Shown: positions 6,478 through 13,545 of the stretch, piece by piece
Numbering within the stretch: position 1 is the stretch's first letter
How the letters are laid out: every line of letters begins with the position of its first letter
Assembly (NCBI GenBank): GCA_902767395.1
Contig: CACXHI010000245.1
Span: forward strand, 1-19,129
DNA: 19,129 nucleotides
Reading direction: 5' to 3'
DNA from: Oscillospiraceae bacterium
GTDB lineage: Bacteria; Bacillota; Clostridia; Oscillospirales; Oscillospiraceae
Program-made: the position numbers and the translations under genes
Notes under the pieces: model-generated
Database searches by the model: none
What the model saw: only the letters and a program-made list of their open reading frames with translations
Told to the model about the DNA's origin: nothing

Positions 6478-9400
6478 ATGAAACGATTGATGTCATTGTT
6501 TCTTGCGCTCTTGATGCTCCTGATGACAGGAATGCTCCCTGTCGCTTCCGCTGTCAGCAGGGAGTACATCGAAGCAGAGGCGCAGATTTACGTTTTTACC
6601 GAGGCTGACAACGCTGCTATTGATGCAGACGTATTTGGCAAAATCAGTCAGGTTGAGCAATCTGTCGCCAAAACGAAGGGCGGCATCGGCCGGATGACAG
6701 AGCAGGATTATATCAATCTGATTCCGCAGGTGATCCAGGCTGTCGAGTCCTCCGAAACCTATCAGAAGGGGACGCTCCAGCAGAACGGTTATTTTCTGGT
6801 CTGGCAGACGACGGTTGGCATTCCCTGCTGCTTTGATCCCAGAATGGAGGCCGAGCTGCACAACCGGGAGAACGATCCGACGCCCGAGCAGATTCGCGCT
6901 GCCGAGCTGGAGGCGGCGCAGCTTGCGCAGCAGGTGCGCGATACCGTTAGCGGCGGTTCTCCCACGTTGCCGAACATCGGCCTGATTCAGCCGTATTGGG
7001 AGTCTACCTCAAACTACGAGGACTCCTCCTTCAACAGCTACTCGCCCGCCTATAAGGCCATGTGGCAAGCCTTGAACGAGGCGACTGGCGGCGAAGGTCG
7101 GCGCTACACCATGTACAACGCTACCATCGACAACATTGCAAAGGCAATGTCGGAGTGCGGCATTGTGGTGTTCGACTCCCACGGGACTACGGACTATTCC
7201 GGCAGCTATGAGGACTACACCTCTCGCGCCAACTGTTCCTATCTCTGTCTGATTACCAGCGCCGGCATCACCTCACAGGATACCGCGCCGCAGAACGGCC
7301 CTTATGGAACCTACTATCACTGCATGAAGGGACCCGGCTATGCGTACGTCAGCGGCACCTGCATTGCAAATCACATGCAGACCGACGCGCCCCACAGCCT
7401 GCTGTACATGGGAATCTGTCTCGGAATGGCGACGGACGGGATGCACAAGGCCCTGCGCGAGCACGGCGTGGAAACCGCTTGGGGGTATTCCCAGTCGGTG
7501 ACCTTCTCGGGCGAGAAAACCTATATGCAGTCCATTCTCGGCTGCCTGAAGGACGGCGACGATTTTGCAACCGCCGTATCGAAGACCAAGAGCCAGTATG
7601 GCAATTGGGATCCTGCGTACAGCTACCTCAGTGAAGCACAGGCAAAAGCCAACAAGGTTGCGTTCCCGATCTGCGTTTCTTCCGAGGACGCATATCCCGG
7701 TCACGGCAACGTGGATAAGGTTCATGGAGTCAATTCCACGTGGGCGCTCTTCAATTCCTATGAGATCACGGCAGTCAGCAACAACACTGCATGGGGTACG
7801 GTTTCTCTTTCCGGGCATACGATCACCGCAACCCCTGCGGAGGGCTATCTGGTTGCCGGCTATGAGGTGACAAAGGGGGAGGCCGCGGTCGTGCAGGACG
7901 GCTGTGTGTTCACGGTAACGCCTGCTGCCAACTGCACCGTACAGATCAATTTTGCGCCCAAGGAAACTGCGGTTCTGCACTTTGCGGTTCCGGTGGGGAT
8001 GACCTGTGCGGATCTTTCCGGCTACCTTGGAGACGCGGCCGTTCTGCCCGCGCCGGAGGGCGATGTGACAGCCGATGCACATCGGTATCAATTCCTCGGC
8101 TGGACCGCTGCGCCGATCGCCGAGGATGCAAAGAATTCTCCTGAGTTCGTCCGAGCCGGATCGGAGCTTGTGTTGACGGAAAAGGAAGCAACGCTCTACG
8201 CGCTGTTCTGCTACTTTATTGCGGAGAACGGGCAGGATGGCGACCAGTTTGCGCGTGTGACGGAGGCGCCTGCTTCCTGGGAGGGCCGTTACGTGATCGC
8301 CTATCAGGATCAGAAGGCACTCGACGCCAGCGGCTCCGTTGTGAGCTCCTCGATCTCCTCCAGCAAGGCCTCTGTCGATCTGGCGGAGGCAGGATGCGTC
8401 GTGGAGAACGGCGTTCTGCAGAACGTCCCGGAAACACTGGTTTACGAGGTGACGGCGACCGAAGGTGGAACCTATACCGTCAAAATGCTGAATTATAACT
8501 ACTATCTTGCGATGAATCTGAATTCGGATACCCTGACGACCTTCTCCTCGGCCAAGACCGACAAGACCAGATGGAGCTTCTCCATGAGCGCGCAGGGACC
8601 GGTTATGACGAACGCCGAGTATTCCGCGCGCAGTGTCCAGTATCAGGCGACGCGGAACCAGTTTGGTTGCTATACCAGCGGAAGTCAGACGCCGATTACG
8701 CTCTACGCGGCGTCGGAGGGGACAACGTGGTACACCACGGAACCGAAGGACAAGGTTGTTTGTGAGAATCACGTCTTCGGAGCGTGGAACACGCAGACGA
8801 AACCGACCTGCACAGAAAATGGCCTGCGTTATCGCATCTGTACCGTCTGCTCGTTCCGCGAGACTGAGCCGATTGCCGCTCTCGGCCACGACTATGCCGG
8901 AAAAGTGACGAAGCCGACCTGCACGGAGAACGGATATACCACCTATACCTGTACTCGCTGCGGAGACAGCTATACCGACAACATCGTGCCCGCCACTGGC
9001 CACAATTACACCCTGAAGGCATGGCATTGGGCGAACGACTGCACCTCCGCAACGGCAACCTTTGCCTGCGAGTGCGGCGACGTGCAGACCGTTGCGGATG
9101 GCGAGATCGACGAGGAACTTACCGCAGAGGCTCGCCCCCACGTTGCCGGGGAGAAGACTCTGACTGCAATGGTCACGTTCAACGGTGTCGAGTACACTGA
9201 TACCAAGACACTTGCTGTCGAGGCGCTCCCGTGTCCGTGTGCACATTTTGTGGATATGCCGGAGGTTGAAACGCCAGAGCATGAGGCCATTGACTGGGCT
9301 TACTCCCATCTGCCGTACCAGATCACGGCCGGTATGGACGCTGCGCATTTTGGCACGGATGAGATCGTTACTCGCGCGCAGGCGATGACCTTCCTGTGGG

Positions 9401-9792
9401 CCGCTGAGGATAAGCCCGCACCAAAAACTGCGACCAGCCCGTTTACGGACGTCAAGATGAAAAAGTGGTACGCCAAGCCCATCCTCTGGGCCGTTGAGAA
9501 TGGCGTCACCGTCGGCACCGGCGACAACAAGTTCTCTCCCAACAAGACCTGCAACCGTGCGGAAATGCTGACCTTCCTCTACGCGGCGCTTGGTAAGCCC
9601 GGATACACCGCTGAGAATCCATATTCCGACGTGAGCAGCGGCAAGTGGTACAGGAACGCAGCGATCTGGGCTTATGAGAACGGCGTGGAGCAGGGAGAAG
9701 ACGGCTGCTTCCACTACGATACGCCGTGTACCCGCGCTTCCACGGTCCTTTACATCTATCGCGCACTTGAGCAGGGTGCAGGCGACAAGTAA
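6478..9792 (+). CDS. SLH-anchored surface protein with caspase-like (clan CD) peptidase candidate domain
   Basis: This is a 1104-residue exported protein. Residues 1-25 are a signal peptide ending VASA. After a possible pro-segment (about 26-165), residues 166-400 contain IVVFDSHG (His235) and LLYMGICLG (Cys314), the His-Gly and small-residue-Cys strand ends expected of caspase-fold cysteine peptidases such as gingipain or clostripain. Residues 428-577 are beta repeats resembling bacterial surface repeats, including an InlB-like YQFLGWT unit. About 585-748 is an unrecognised beta domain. Residues 762-870 hold two cysteine-rich KPTCTENG units with CxxC pairs, then a CEC segment. Three S-layer homology domains end the protein (about 922-982, 988-1043, 1048-1099), so it should attach non-covalently to wall polymer. 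It is monocistronic, with promoter at 6419 and terminator at 9810. Proteolytic activity is inferred, not shown; the 79-residue His-Cys gap is longer than in gingipains. Confidence 0.85.
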   Translation: MKRLMSLFLALLMLLMTGMLPVASAVSREYIEAEAQIYVFTEADNAAIDADVFGKISQVEQSVAKTKGGIGRMTEQDYINLIPQVIQAVESSETYQKGTLQQNGYFLVWQTTVGIPCCFDPRMEAELHNRENDPTPEQIRAAELEAAQLAQQVRDTVSGGSPTLPNIGLIQPYWESTSNYEDSSFNSYSPAYKAMWQALNEATGGEGRRYTMYNATIDNIAKAMSECGIVVFDSHGTTDYSGSYEDYTSRANCSYLCLITSAGITSQDTAPQNGPYGTYYHCMKGPGYAYVSGTCIANHMQTDAPHSLLYMGICLGMATDGMHKALREHGVETAWGYSQSVTFSGEKTYMQSILGCLKDGDDFATAVSKTKSQYGNWDPAYSYLSEAQAKANKVAFPICVSSEDAYPGHGNVDKVHGVNSTWALFNSYEITAVSNNTAWGTVSLSGHTITATPAEGYLVAGYEVTKGEAAVVQDGCVFTVTPAANCTVQINFAPKETAVLHFAVPVGMTCADLSGYLGDAAVLPAPEGDVTADAHRYQFLGWTAAPIAEDAKNSPEFVRAGSELVLTEKEATLYALFCYFIAENGQDGDQFARVTEAPASWEGRYVIAYQDQKALDASGSVVSSSISSSKASVDLAEAGCVVENGVLQNVPETLVYEVTATEGGTYTVKMLNYNYYLAMNLNSDTLTTFSSAKTDKTRWSFSMSAQGPVMTNAEYSARSVQYQATRNQFGCYTSGSQTPITLYAASEGTTWYTTEPKDKVVCENHVFGAWNTQTKPTCTENGLRYRICTVCSFRETEPIAALGHDYAGKVTKPTCTENGYTTYTCTRCGDSYTDNIVPATGHNYTLKAWHWANDCTSATATFACECGDVQTVADGEIDEELTAEARPHVAGEKTLTAMVTFNGVEYTDTKTLAVEALPCPCAHFVDMPEVETPEHEAIDWAYSHLPYQITAGMDAAHFGTDEIVTRAQAMTFLWAAEDKPAPKTATSPFTDVKMKKWYAKPILWAVENGVTVGTGDNKFSPNKTCNRAEMLTFLYAALGKPGYTAENPYSDVSSGKWYRNAAIWAYENGVEQGEDGCFHYDTPCTRASTVLYIYRALEQGAGDK

Positions 9793-9809
9793 GCATCCAA
9801 AGCATTCGA

Positions 9810-9852
9810 GGGACTGCCGCAGTTCAAGGAACTTGCGGCAGTTCCTTCTTTT
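9810..9852 (+). terminator. Intrinsic terminator of the SLH protein gene
   Basis: A 12-bp stem with one G-U pair (9810-9821 with 9834-9845), extended inward by GTTC/GAAC, is followed by the T-rich tail TTCTTTT. It begins 18 bases after the stop codon, so the gene is a single-gene unit. Confidence 0.85.
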
Positions 9853-9916
9853 CATTCGAAGCAAAACCGATTGAGAGAAAGCATCAAAACTTTTTTAGAA
9901 AACCGATAAAAAAAGA

Positions 9917-9944
9917 TTGACAAACGAAAAAATTATGCTATAAT
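9917..9944 (+). promoter_or_regulatory. Sigma-A promoter of tRNA-Gly
   Basis: Perfect -35 TTGACA (9917-9922), a 16-base spacer and perfect -10 TATAAT (9939-9944) with an upstream TGC extended -10. AT-rich runs precede the -35 like an UP element. Initiation near 9951 leaves a leader of only about 7 bases before the tRNA. Confidence 0.9.
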
Positions 9945-9957
9945 ACACACGTTGCTT

Positions 9958-10033
9958 GCGGGTGTAGCTCATCCGGTAGAGCGCCACCTTGCCAAGGTGG
10001 AGGTAGCGAGTTCGAGCCTCGTCACCCGCTCCA
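9958..10033 (+). tRNA. tRNA-Gly (anticodon GCC)
   Basis: A 76-base cloverleaf with encoded CCA at 10031-10033. Acceptor GCGGGTG pairs fully with CACCCGC, discriminator T. The anticodon stem CCACC/GGTGG encloses loop TTGCCAA with GCC at 9991-9993, reading GGC and GGU. T arm GCGAG-TTCGAGC-CTCGT has only a terminal G-U wobble. It stands alone between its own promoter and terminator. Confidence 0.97.
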
Positions 10034-10069
10034 GAGAGGTCCTGTCCTTTGTGGATGGGATCTCTTTTT
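10034..10069 (+). terminator. Terminator of tRNA-Gly
   Basis: Directly after the CCA, GAGA-(GG bulge)-TCC pairs with GGA-TCTC (10058-10064), followed by five Ts (10065-10069). The stem is short and bulged, but the T-run and position fit an intrinsic terminator. Confidence 0.65.
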
Positions 10070-10093
10070 ACAGTTGAATGCAGCGGGGAATTT

Positions 10094-10139
10094 CAAGAGC
10101 CATTTCTGTGCGCTGAACTGCGCACAGAAATGGCTCTTG
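10094..10139. terminator. 20-bp perfect inverted repeat, likely 3' end of the antiporter operon
   Basis: Arms 10094-10113 and 10120-10139 are exact reverse complements around a 6-base loop, 24 bases past the antiporter stop on the minus strand. This is the strongest stem in the window. Neither side has a proper T-run; the minus side continues AAATTCC. Its place between convergent units (tRNA-Gly plus, antiporter minus) suggests a bidirectional transcription end or an RNA-stabilising 3' hairpin. Confidence 0.65.
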
Positions 10140-10163
10140 TGGATTAGCGGCTTTCAAAAAGTT

Positions 10164-11459
10164 TTACGCCTTCGCTCTGTGGCGCTTCTGCTCCGGGTGT
10201 GGCGGATTCAGCTCCTTCGGAGCAATTTCTCCGGCCTTGGTAAGCGCGATCTTCGTCAGCATCGGGCCGACCAATTCGTAAATCAGCACGGAAAACAGCA
10301 CGATGGAACGAATTACGGCACCGTCCGGGCCAAGCTGTGTGGAAACTGTGATGGACATACCCAGCGCAACGCCTGCCTGGGGAAGAAGCGTAATCCCGAG
10401 CCATTTTTGGATCATCGGGCTGCAATGTGTCATTTTTGAAGAAATGGACGCGCCTGCGATCTTACCTGTGGAACGCAGGACGATATACGCCACGCCGACG
10501 AGAACGGCAACCCAGTCGCGGAACACCGAAAGATCCAGCTCCGAGCCGCTGATGACAAAGAACAGCACGAACAGGGGAGCGGTCCAGCGATCGGTTTTTG
10601 CCATCAGCTCTTCAGAGCTGGGGCAGATGTTGCAGAAGATTGTCGCCATCATCATGCAAACCAGCAGGGGAGAGAAGCCAATCTCAACGTCTGAGCCTGC
10701 AAAATCAAAGTGGAGCATGGACAGGGAGACTGCAAAGATGACGAAGGTAATCGCAACACAAAGTCGCTTGCTGCGAGAATGGAAGAAGCGTTCGAGCCAT
10801 GTATAAATCAGGCCGAGCACAGTGCCGAGCAACAAGGACGCAAAGACCTCAAGCAGTGGATTCAGCAAAACGGAGATCAGACTGACGCCTGCGCCGCTGA
10901 TCAGGCTCTTGGCAATGCCGAAGCTGATGGCAAAGACCACGAGGCCCACGGCGTCGTCAAGCGCAACGATGGGAAGCAGGATGTCAACCAGCGGACCCTT
11001 GGCCTTATACTGATTGACGACCATCAAGGTGGCGGCAGGGGCCGTGGCCGTTGCAATCGCGCCGAGGGTGATGCAGTCGGCAACGTTGATTTTGTCCGGC
11101 ATCAGCAGATGCAGGCCGAGAAGGCCCAGATCCACAAGCACCGTCGCTGCCAATCCCTGAAAAACCGCAATGATCGTAGCCTGTCGGCCAATGGTTTTGA
11201 GCTGCTTCAGGCGAAACTCATTGCCGATGGCAAAGGCAATGAAGCCCAGCGCCACGTCGGAGATCGGCTTGAGAACGGCAACTTTGTCGAAGTCGGTAAA
11301 GCCGATCCCGTCCACGCCGATTGCACCGAGGGCGAAGGGGCCAATCAGCAGACCGGCAATCAGATAGCCGGTGACGGCAGGCAGCTTCAGGGGCTTGACA
11401 ACACGGGACATTAAAAGTCCCGCCAGCAGAGCAACTGCAATTGAAAGAAGAACTTCCAT
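10164..11459 (-). CDS. CPA2-family cation/proton antiporter
   Basis: This 431-residue integral membrane protein has about 12-13 hydrophobic helices and belongs to the Kef/NapA-type monovalent cation:proton antiporters. Diagnostic features are VVKPLKLPAVTGYLIAGLLIGP at the N-terminus, ATATAPAATLMVVNQYKAKGPLVD in the unwound-helix region (136-159), and the paired acidic residues Asp168-Asp169 in IVALDDAVGLVVF, which carry ion and proton binding in this family. The protein ends shortly after the last helix with a basic tail (EQKRHRAKA) and lacks the cytoplasmic NAD-binding TrkA-N domain found in KefB and KefC. The ATG at 11459 starts one base after the upp stop; longer forms would extend into upp. 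No good Shine-Dalgarno is visible, so translation probably depends on coupling to upp. Whether it moves Na+ or K+ cannot be told. Confidence 0.9.
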   Translation of the reverse strand: MEVLLSIAVALLAGLLMSRVVKPLKLPAVTGYLIAGLLIGPFALGAIGVDGIGFTDFDKVAVLKPISDVALGFIAFAIGNEFRLKQLKTIGRQATIIAVFQGLAATVLVDLGLLGLHLLMPDKINVADCITLGAIATATAPAATLMVVNQYKAKGPLVDILLPIVALDDAVGLVVFAISFGIAKSLISGAGVSLISVLLNPLLEVFASLLLGTVLGLIYTWLERFFHSRSKRLCVAITFVIFAVSLSMLHFDFAGSDVEIGFSPLLVCMMMATIFCNICPSSEELMAKTDRWTAPLFVLFFVISGSELDLSVFRDWVAVLVGVAYIVLRSTGKIAGASISSKMTHCSPMIQKWLGITLLPQAGVALGMSITVSTQLGPDGAVIRSIVLFSVLIYELVGPMLTKIALTKAGEIAPKELNPPHPEQKRHRAKA

Positions 11460-11460
11460 T

Positions 11461-12093
11461 TTATTTGGTTCCGAAAATCCGGTCGCCGGCGTCGCCCAAG
11501 CCGGGAATGATGTAGGCGTGCTCATTGAGCCGCTCGTCCACAGCCGCCACGAAGAGATCCACGTCGGGGTGATCCCTGCGAATCACAGCAACGCCCTCCG
11601 GCGCGGCAATCAGATCCATCAAAATAATGTGCTTGCAGCCATATTTTTCTTTGAGAATGGTGATGGCTGCCGAGGCGCTGCCTCCGGTCGCCAGCATGGG
11701 ATCCACGATGAACACCTGGCGCTCCGAGATATCGGGAGGCATTTTGCAGTAGTATTCCACGGGCAGATGTGTCTCGGGGTCACGGTACAGGCCGATGTGG
11801 CCGACCTTTGCGGAGGGGATCAAGTCGATGATCGCGTCCACCATGCCGAGTCCGGCGCGAAGAATGGGGACGATTGCGAGTTTTTTGCCGGCAAGCATCC
11901 GAACGGTTGCCTTTGCAACCGGCGTTTCGACCTCGACCTCTTCCGTCGGCAGATTGCGGGTGGCCTCATAGCACATGAGCTGCGCGATTTCTCCAACCAG
12001 CTCGCGGAATTCCTTAACACCGGTGTTTTTGTCCCGAAGCAAGGCCAACTTATGCTGAATCAGCGGATGCTCCAATACATGTAACGAACCCAT
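11461..12093 (-). CDS. upp: Uracil phosphoribosyltransferase
   Basis: This pyrimidine salvage enzyme converts uracil and PRPP to UMP in the cytosol. The 210-residue product matches the family's 208-210. The PRPP-binding loop is VDPMLATGGSA (about 130-140), the conserved PILRAGLGM segment lies near 76-84, and the uracil-binding C-terminal PGLGDAGDR is near 197-205. Two in-frame ATGs occur, at 12099 and 12093. The first would give an ATGA overlap with tsaB, but the GGAG ends only one base before it; the second has a 7-base spacing and is the better start. It is third in the tsaE-tsaB-upp-antiporter operon, an uncommon placement for salvage, perhaps simply packed housekeeping. Confidence 0.96.
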   Translation of the reverse strand: MGSLHVLEHPLIQHKLALLRDKNTGVKEFRELVGEIAQLMCYEATRNLPTEEVEVETPVAKATVRMLAGKKLAIVPILRAGLGMVDAIIDLIPSAKVGHIGLYRDPETHLPVEYYCKMPPDISERQVFIVDPMLATGGSASAAITILKEKYGCKHIILMDLIAAPEGVAVIRRDHPDVDLFVAAVDERLNEHAYIIPGLGDAGDRIFGTK

Positions 12094-12095
12094 AT

Positions 12096-12806
12096 TCATT
12101 CTCCTTTTATTCTTTCTTTTTCCAGCCTCTCGCGTTCAGCCTGCGAGAGACGTAGATAATTAGGGACAGACAGAGCGGCACTTTTCGCCTTGCCCTGCAA
12201 CACGGCCTGCCAGCCGGCCAGCGCGACACCGGCGGCCCGCTGCTGCCGCAGATGCTCGGAAATCAGAATCAGATGCTCCAAGCGGTCACAGAGCGTATTC
12301 CACGTCAGAAGCGCCCCGTCACCGACGAGCCGAATCGGCTCGTCAAAACGCTGCAGCTCCGCCTCCAGCGCCTCCAGAGAAACGGCCCGATCCTCACAAA
12401 GACGGTTGATTTGACCGCGCTCAGCGCGAAACAGCGCGTTGTAAACCTGACTGCGGCGGGCGTCCATACAGCAGCAGATTACGCCGTCCAGATCGACAAC
12501 GTTCCACGCCATTGCCTCCAGCGTGGAAACAGGCAGACCGGGGATCGAGTTGCCCCAGCAGAACCCTTTCGCAGCCGCTGCGCCGATCCGGACGCCGGTA
12601 AAGCTTCCCGGGCCGTTGGCCCATGCCGCGAAATCGACGTCGGCAGGGGAGAGCGCGCAGCTTTGCAGCAAATCCTCCGCCAGCTTCATTACGGTGCGGC
12701 TGTGCGTTTCACCGCTGTTTTGAAAAAACTCTCCGGTCAGATTTCCGTCGGTCAGCAGCGCTGCGGAGGCGGCCTTGGCGGAGGTCTCAAAGGCTAAAAT
12801 TCGCAT
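12096..12806 (-). CDS. tsaB: tRNA t6A biosynthesis protein TsaB
   Basis: TsaB (YeaZ) is the non-catalytic ASKHA-fold partner of TsaD in making N6-threonylcarbamoyladenosine at position 37 of ANN-decoding tRNAs. The 236-residue protein begins MRILAFETSAKAASAAL, the phosphate-loop-like start of the family, and has the hallmark GPGSFTGVRIG at 65-75. Length is normal (about 220-240). The ATG at 12806 has TCCTCC on the plus strand (AGGAGGA, 12814-12820), well spaced. Its first 20 bases overlap the end of tsaE, a usual arrangement for these two genes. In many Clostridia rimI and sometimes tsaD follow; here upp follows directly. Confidence 0.95.
   Translation of the reverse strand: MRILAFETSAKAASAALLTDGNLTGEFFQNSGETHSRTVMKLAEDLLQSCALSPADVDFAAWANGPGSFTGVRIGAAAAKGFCWGNSIPGLPVSTLEAMAWNVVDLDGVICCCMDARRSQVYNALFRAERGQINRLCEDRAVSLEALEAELQRFDEPIRLVGDGALLTWNTLCDRLEHLILISEHLRQQRAAGVALAGWQAVLQGKAKSAALSVPNYLRLSQAERERLEKERIKGE
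12101..12108 (-). promoter_or_regulatory. Ribosome binding site deciding the upp start
   Basis: AAAAGGAG on the minus strand sits 7 bases before the ATG at 12093 but only 1 base before the ATG at 12099. It therefore supports the 210-residue rather than the 212-residue protein. Confidence 0.7.
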
Positions 12807-13230
12807 CGGTTCGTCCTCCTGTGATGGTGATGCGGCGCCAGGACGCTTCTATCGCATCGGGGATGATTTGCACCGTGATCGGATTCTCCAGCGCCTCCCA
12901 GACGTTTTCGCTCCACTCCACCGCGCAAACCCCCTGCCGGGTCAAATAGTCCTCCCAGCCAAGGTCAAACAGTTCCTCCGCGTCATGGAGCCGATACATG
13001 TCAAAGTGAAACAGCGGCAGTCGCCCGCCAAGATATTCGTTGACAAGCGTATACGTGGGGGAGGTGACGGACTCGTTCACACCGAGTCCCCGCGCAAGCC
13101 CCCGCGTAAACGCGGTCTTTCCTGCGCCCAAATCTCCCCGGTAGGCAATCACGTCGCCGGGACGCAAAACCGCGGCGAGCTTCGCCCCCAGTGCCTCTGT
13201 TTCGGCAGCAGAATGGGTAATGAATTCCAT
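12787..13230 (-). CDS. tsaE: tRNA t6A biosynthesis ATPase TsaE
   Basis: TsaE (YjeE) is the P-loop ATPase that drives turnover of the TsaB-TsaD complex in t6A formation. The 147-residue protein has Walker A GDLGAGKTAFTRG (Lys38, Thr39), SPTYTLVNEY (57-66), HFDMYRL (75-81) and EWSEN (105-109), all typical of the family. The ATG at 13230 follows AGGAAGGG and lies about 23 bases after the predicted transcription start, so it is the first gene of the four-gene minus-strand operon. Confidence 0.96.
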   Translation of the reverse strand: MEFITHSAAETEALGAKLAAVLRPGDVIAYRGDLGAGKTAFTRGLARGLGVNESVTSPTYTLVNEYLGGRLPLFHFDMYRLHDAEELFDLGWEDYLTRQGVCAVEWSENVWEALENPITVQIIPDAIEASWRRITITGGRTDANFSL

Positions 13231-13259
13231 AGCGCCCTTCCTCTTTTTTGTTTCACCCT

Positions 13260-13288
13260 ACTATAGCACATTCCATGTCAAAATGCAA
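13260..13288 (-). promoter_or_regulatory. Sigma-A promoter of the tsaE-tsaB-upp-antiporter operon
   Basis: Minus-strand -35 TTGCAT (13283-13288), a 17-base spacer and -10 TATAGT (13260-13265) with an upstream TGC extended -10. Initiation near 13253. Two TTGACA hexamers also occur nearby on this strand but have no correctly spaced -10. Confidence 0.7.
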
Positions 13289-13345
13289 ACCGTAATTGTC
13301 AAGAATCGTCCCAGAAAACACTTTTGAAATTTTGAAAAGTTTTTC

Positions 13346-13373
13346 TTGATTTTTCAGAATTATGTGCTATAAT
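13346..13373 (+). promoter_or_regulatory. Sigma-A promoter of tRNA-Val
   Basis: -35 TTGATT (13346-13351), a 16-base spacer and perfect -10 TATAAT (13368-13373) with a TGTGC extended -10, downstream of A/T tracts. Initiation near 13380 would give a leader of about 5 bases. Confidence 0.8.
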
Positions 13374-13384
13374 ACCATGCGTAC

Positions 13385-13461
13385 GGAGGCTTAGCTCAGC
13401 TGGTTAGAGCGCCTGCTTCACACGCAGGAGGTCACTGGTTCGAGTCCAGCAGTCTCCACCA
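13385..13461 (+). tRNA. tRNA-Val (anticodon CAC)
   Basis: A 77-base cloverleaf with encoded CCA at 13459-13461. Acceptor GGAGGCT pairs with AGTCTCC (one G-U), discriminator A. The anticodon stem CCTGC/GCAGG holds loop TTCACAC with CAC at 13419-13421, reading GUG. T arm ACTGG-TTCGAGT-CCAGC has an A-C mismatch only at its outermost pair. Single-gene unit with its own promoter and an immediate terminator. Confidence 0.97.
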
Positions 13462-13463
13462 TG

Positions 13464-13492
13464 AAAAAAGCACGCCGCGGCGTGCTTTTTTT
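13464..13492 (+). terminator. Intrinsic terminator of tRNA-Val
   Basis: A GC-rich stem GCACGCC/GGCGTGC (13470-13476 with 13479-13485) with a 2-base centre is flanked by six As on the left and seven Ts on the right (13486-13492). It starts only two bases after the CCA, so the tRNA has almost no 3' trailer before the hairpin. Confidence 0.95.
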
Positions 13493-13545
13493 CATAATGT
13501 TTTTCAATTCGACAAAAAATGTCCATGTTGTGACAGGGAGTCGCT

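Noticed and set aside
6281..6496. 72-codon N-terminal extension of gpmI
   Set aside because: It covers the gpmI promoter and overlaps the start of the divergent gene; the ATG at 6280 has a strong ribosome binding site and the expected N-terminus.
7273..9864. 863-codon open frame antisense to the SLH protein gene
   Set aside because: It runs through the complement of SLH and signal-peptide coding sequence, across the terminator at 9810, and translates to low-complexity Arg/Leu/Gly-rich text with no family motif. It is a shadow of a long gene.
13273..13303. Two extra TTGACA hexamers on the minus strand upstream of tsaE
   Set aside because: Neither has a -10 at 15-19 bases; the TTGCAT/TATAGT pair fits spacing better.
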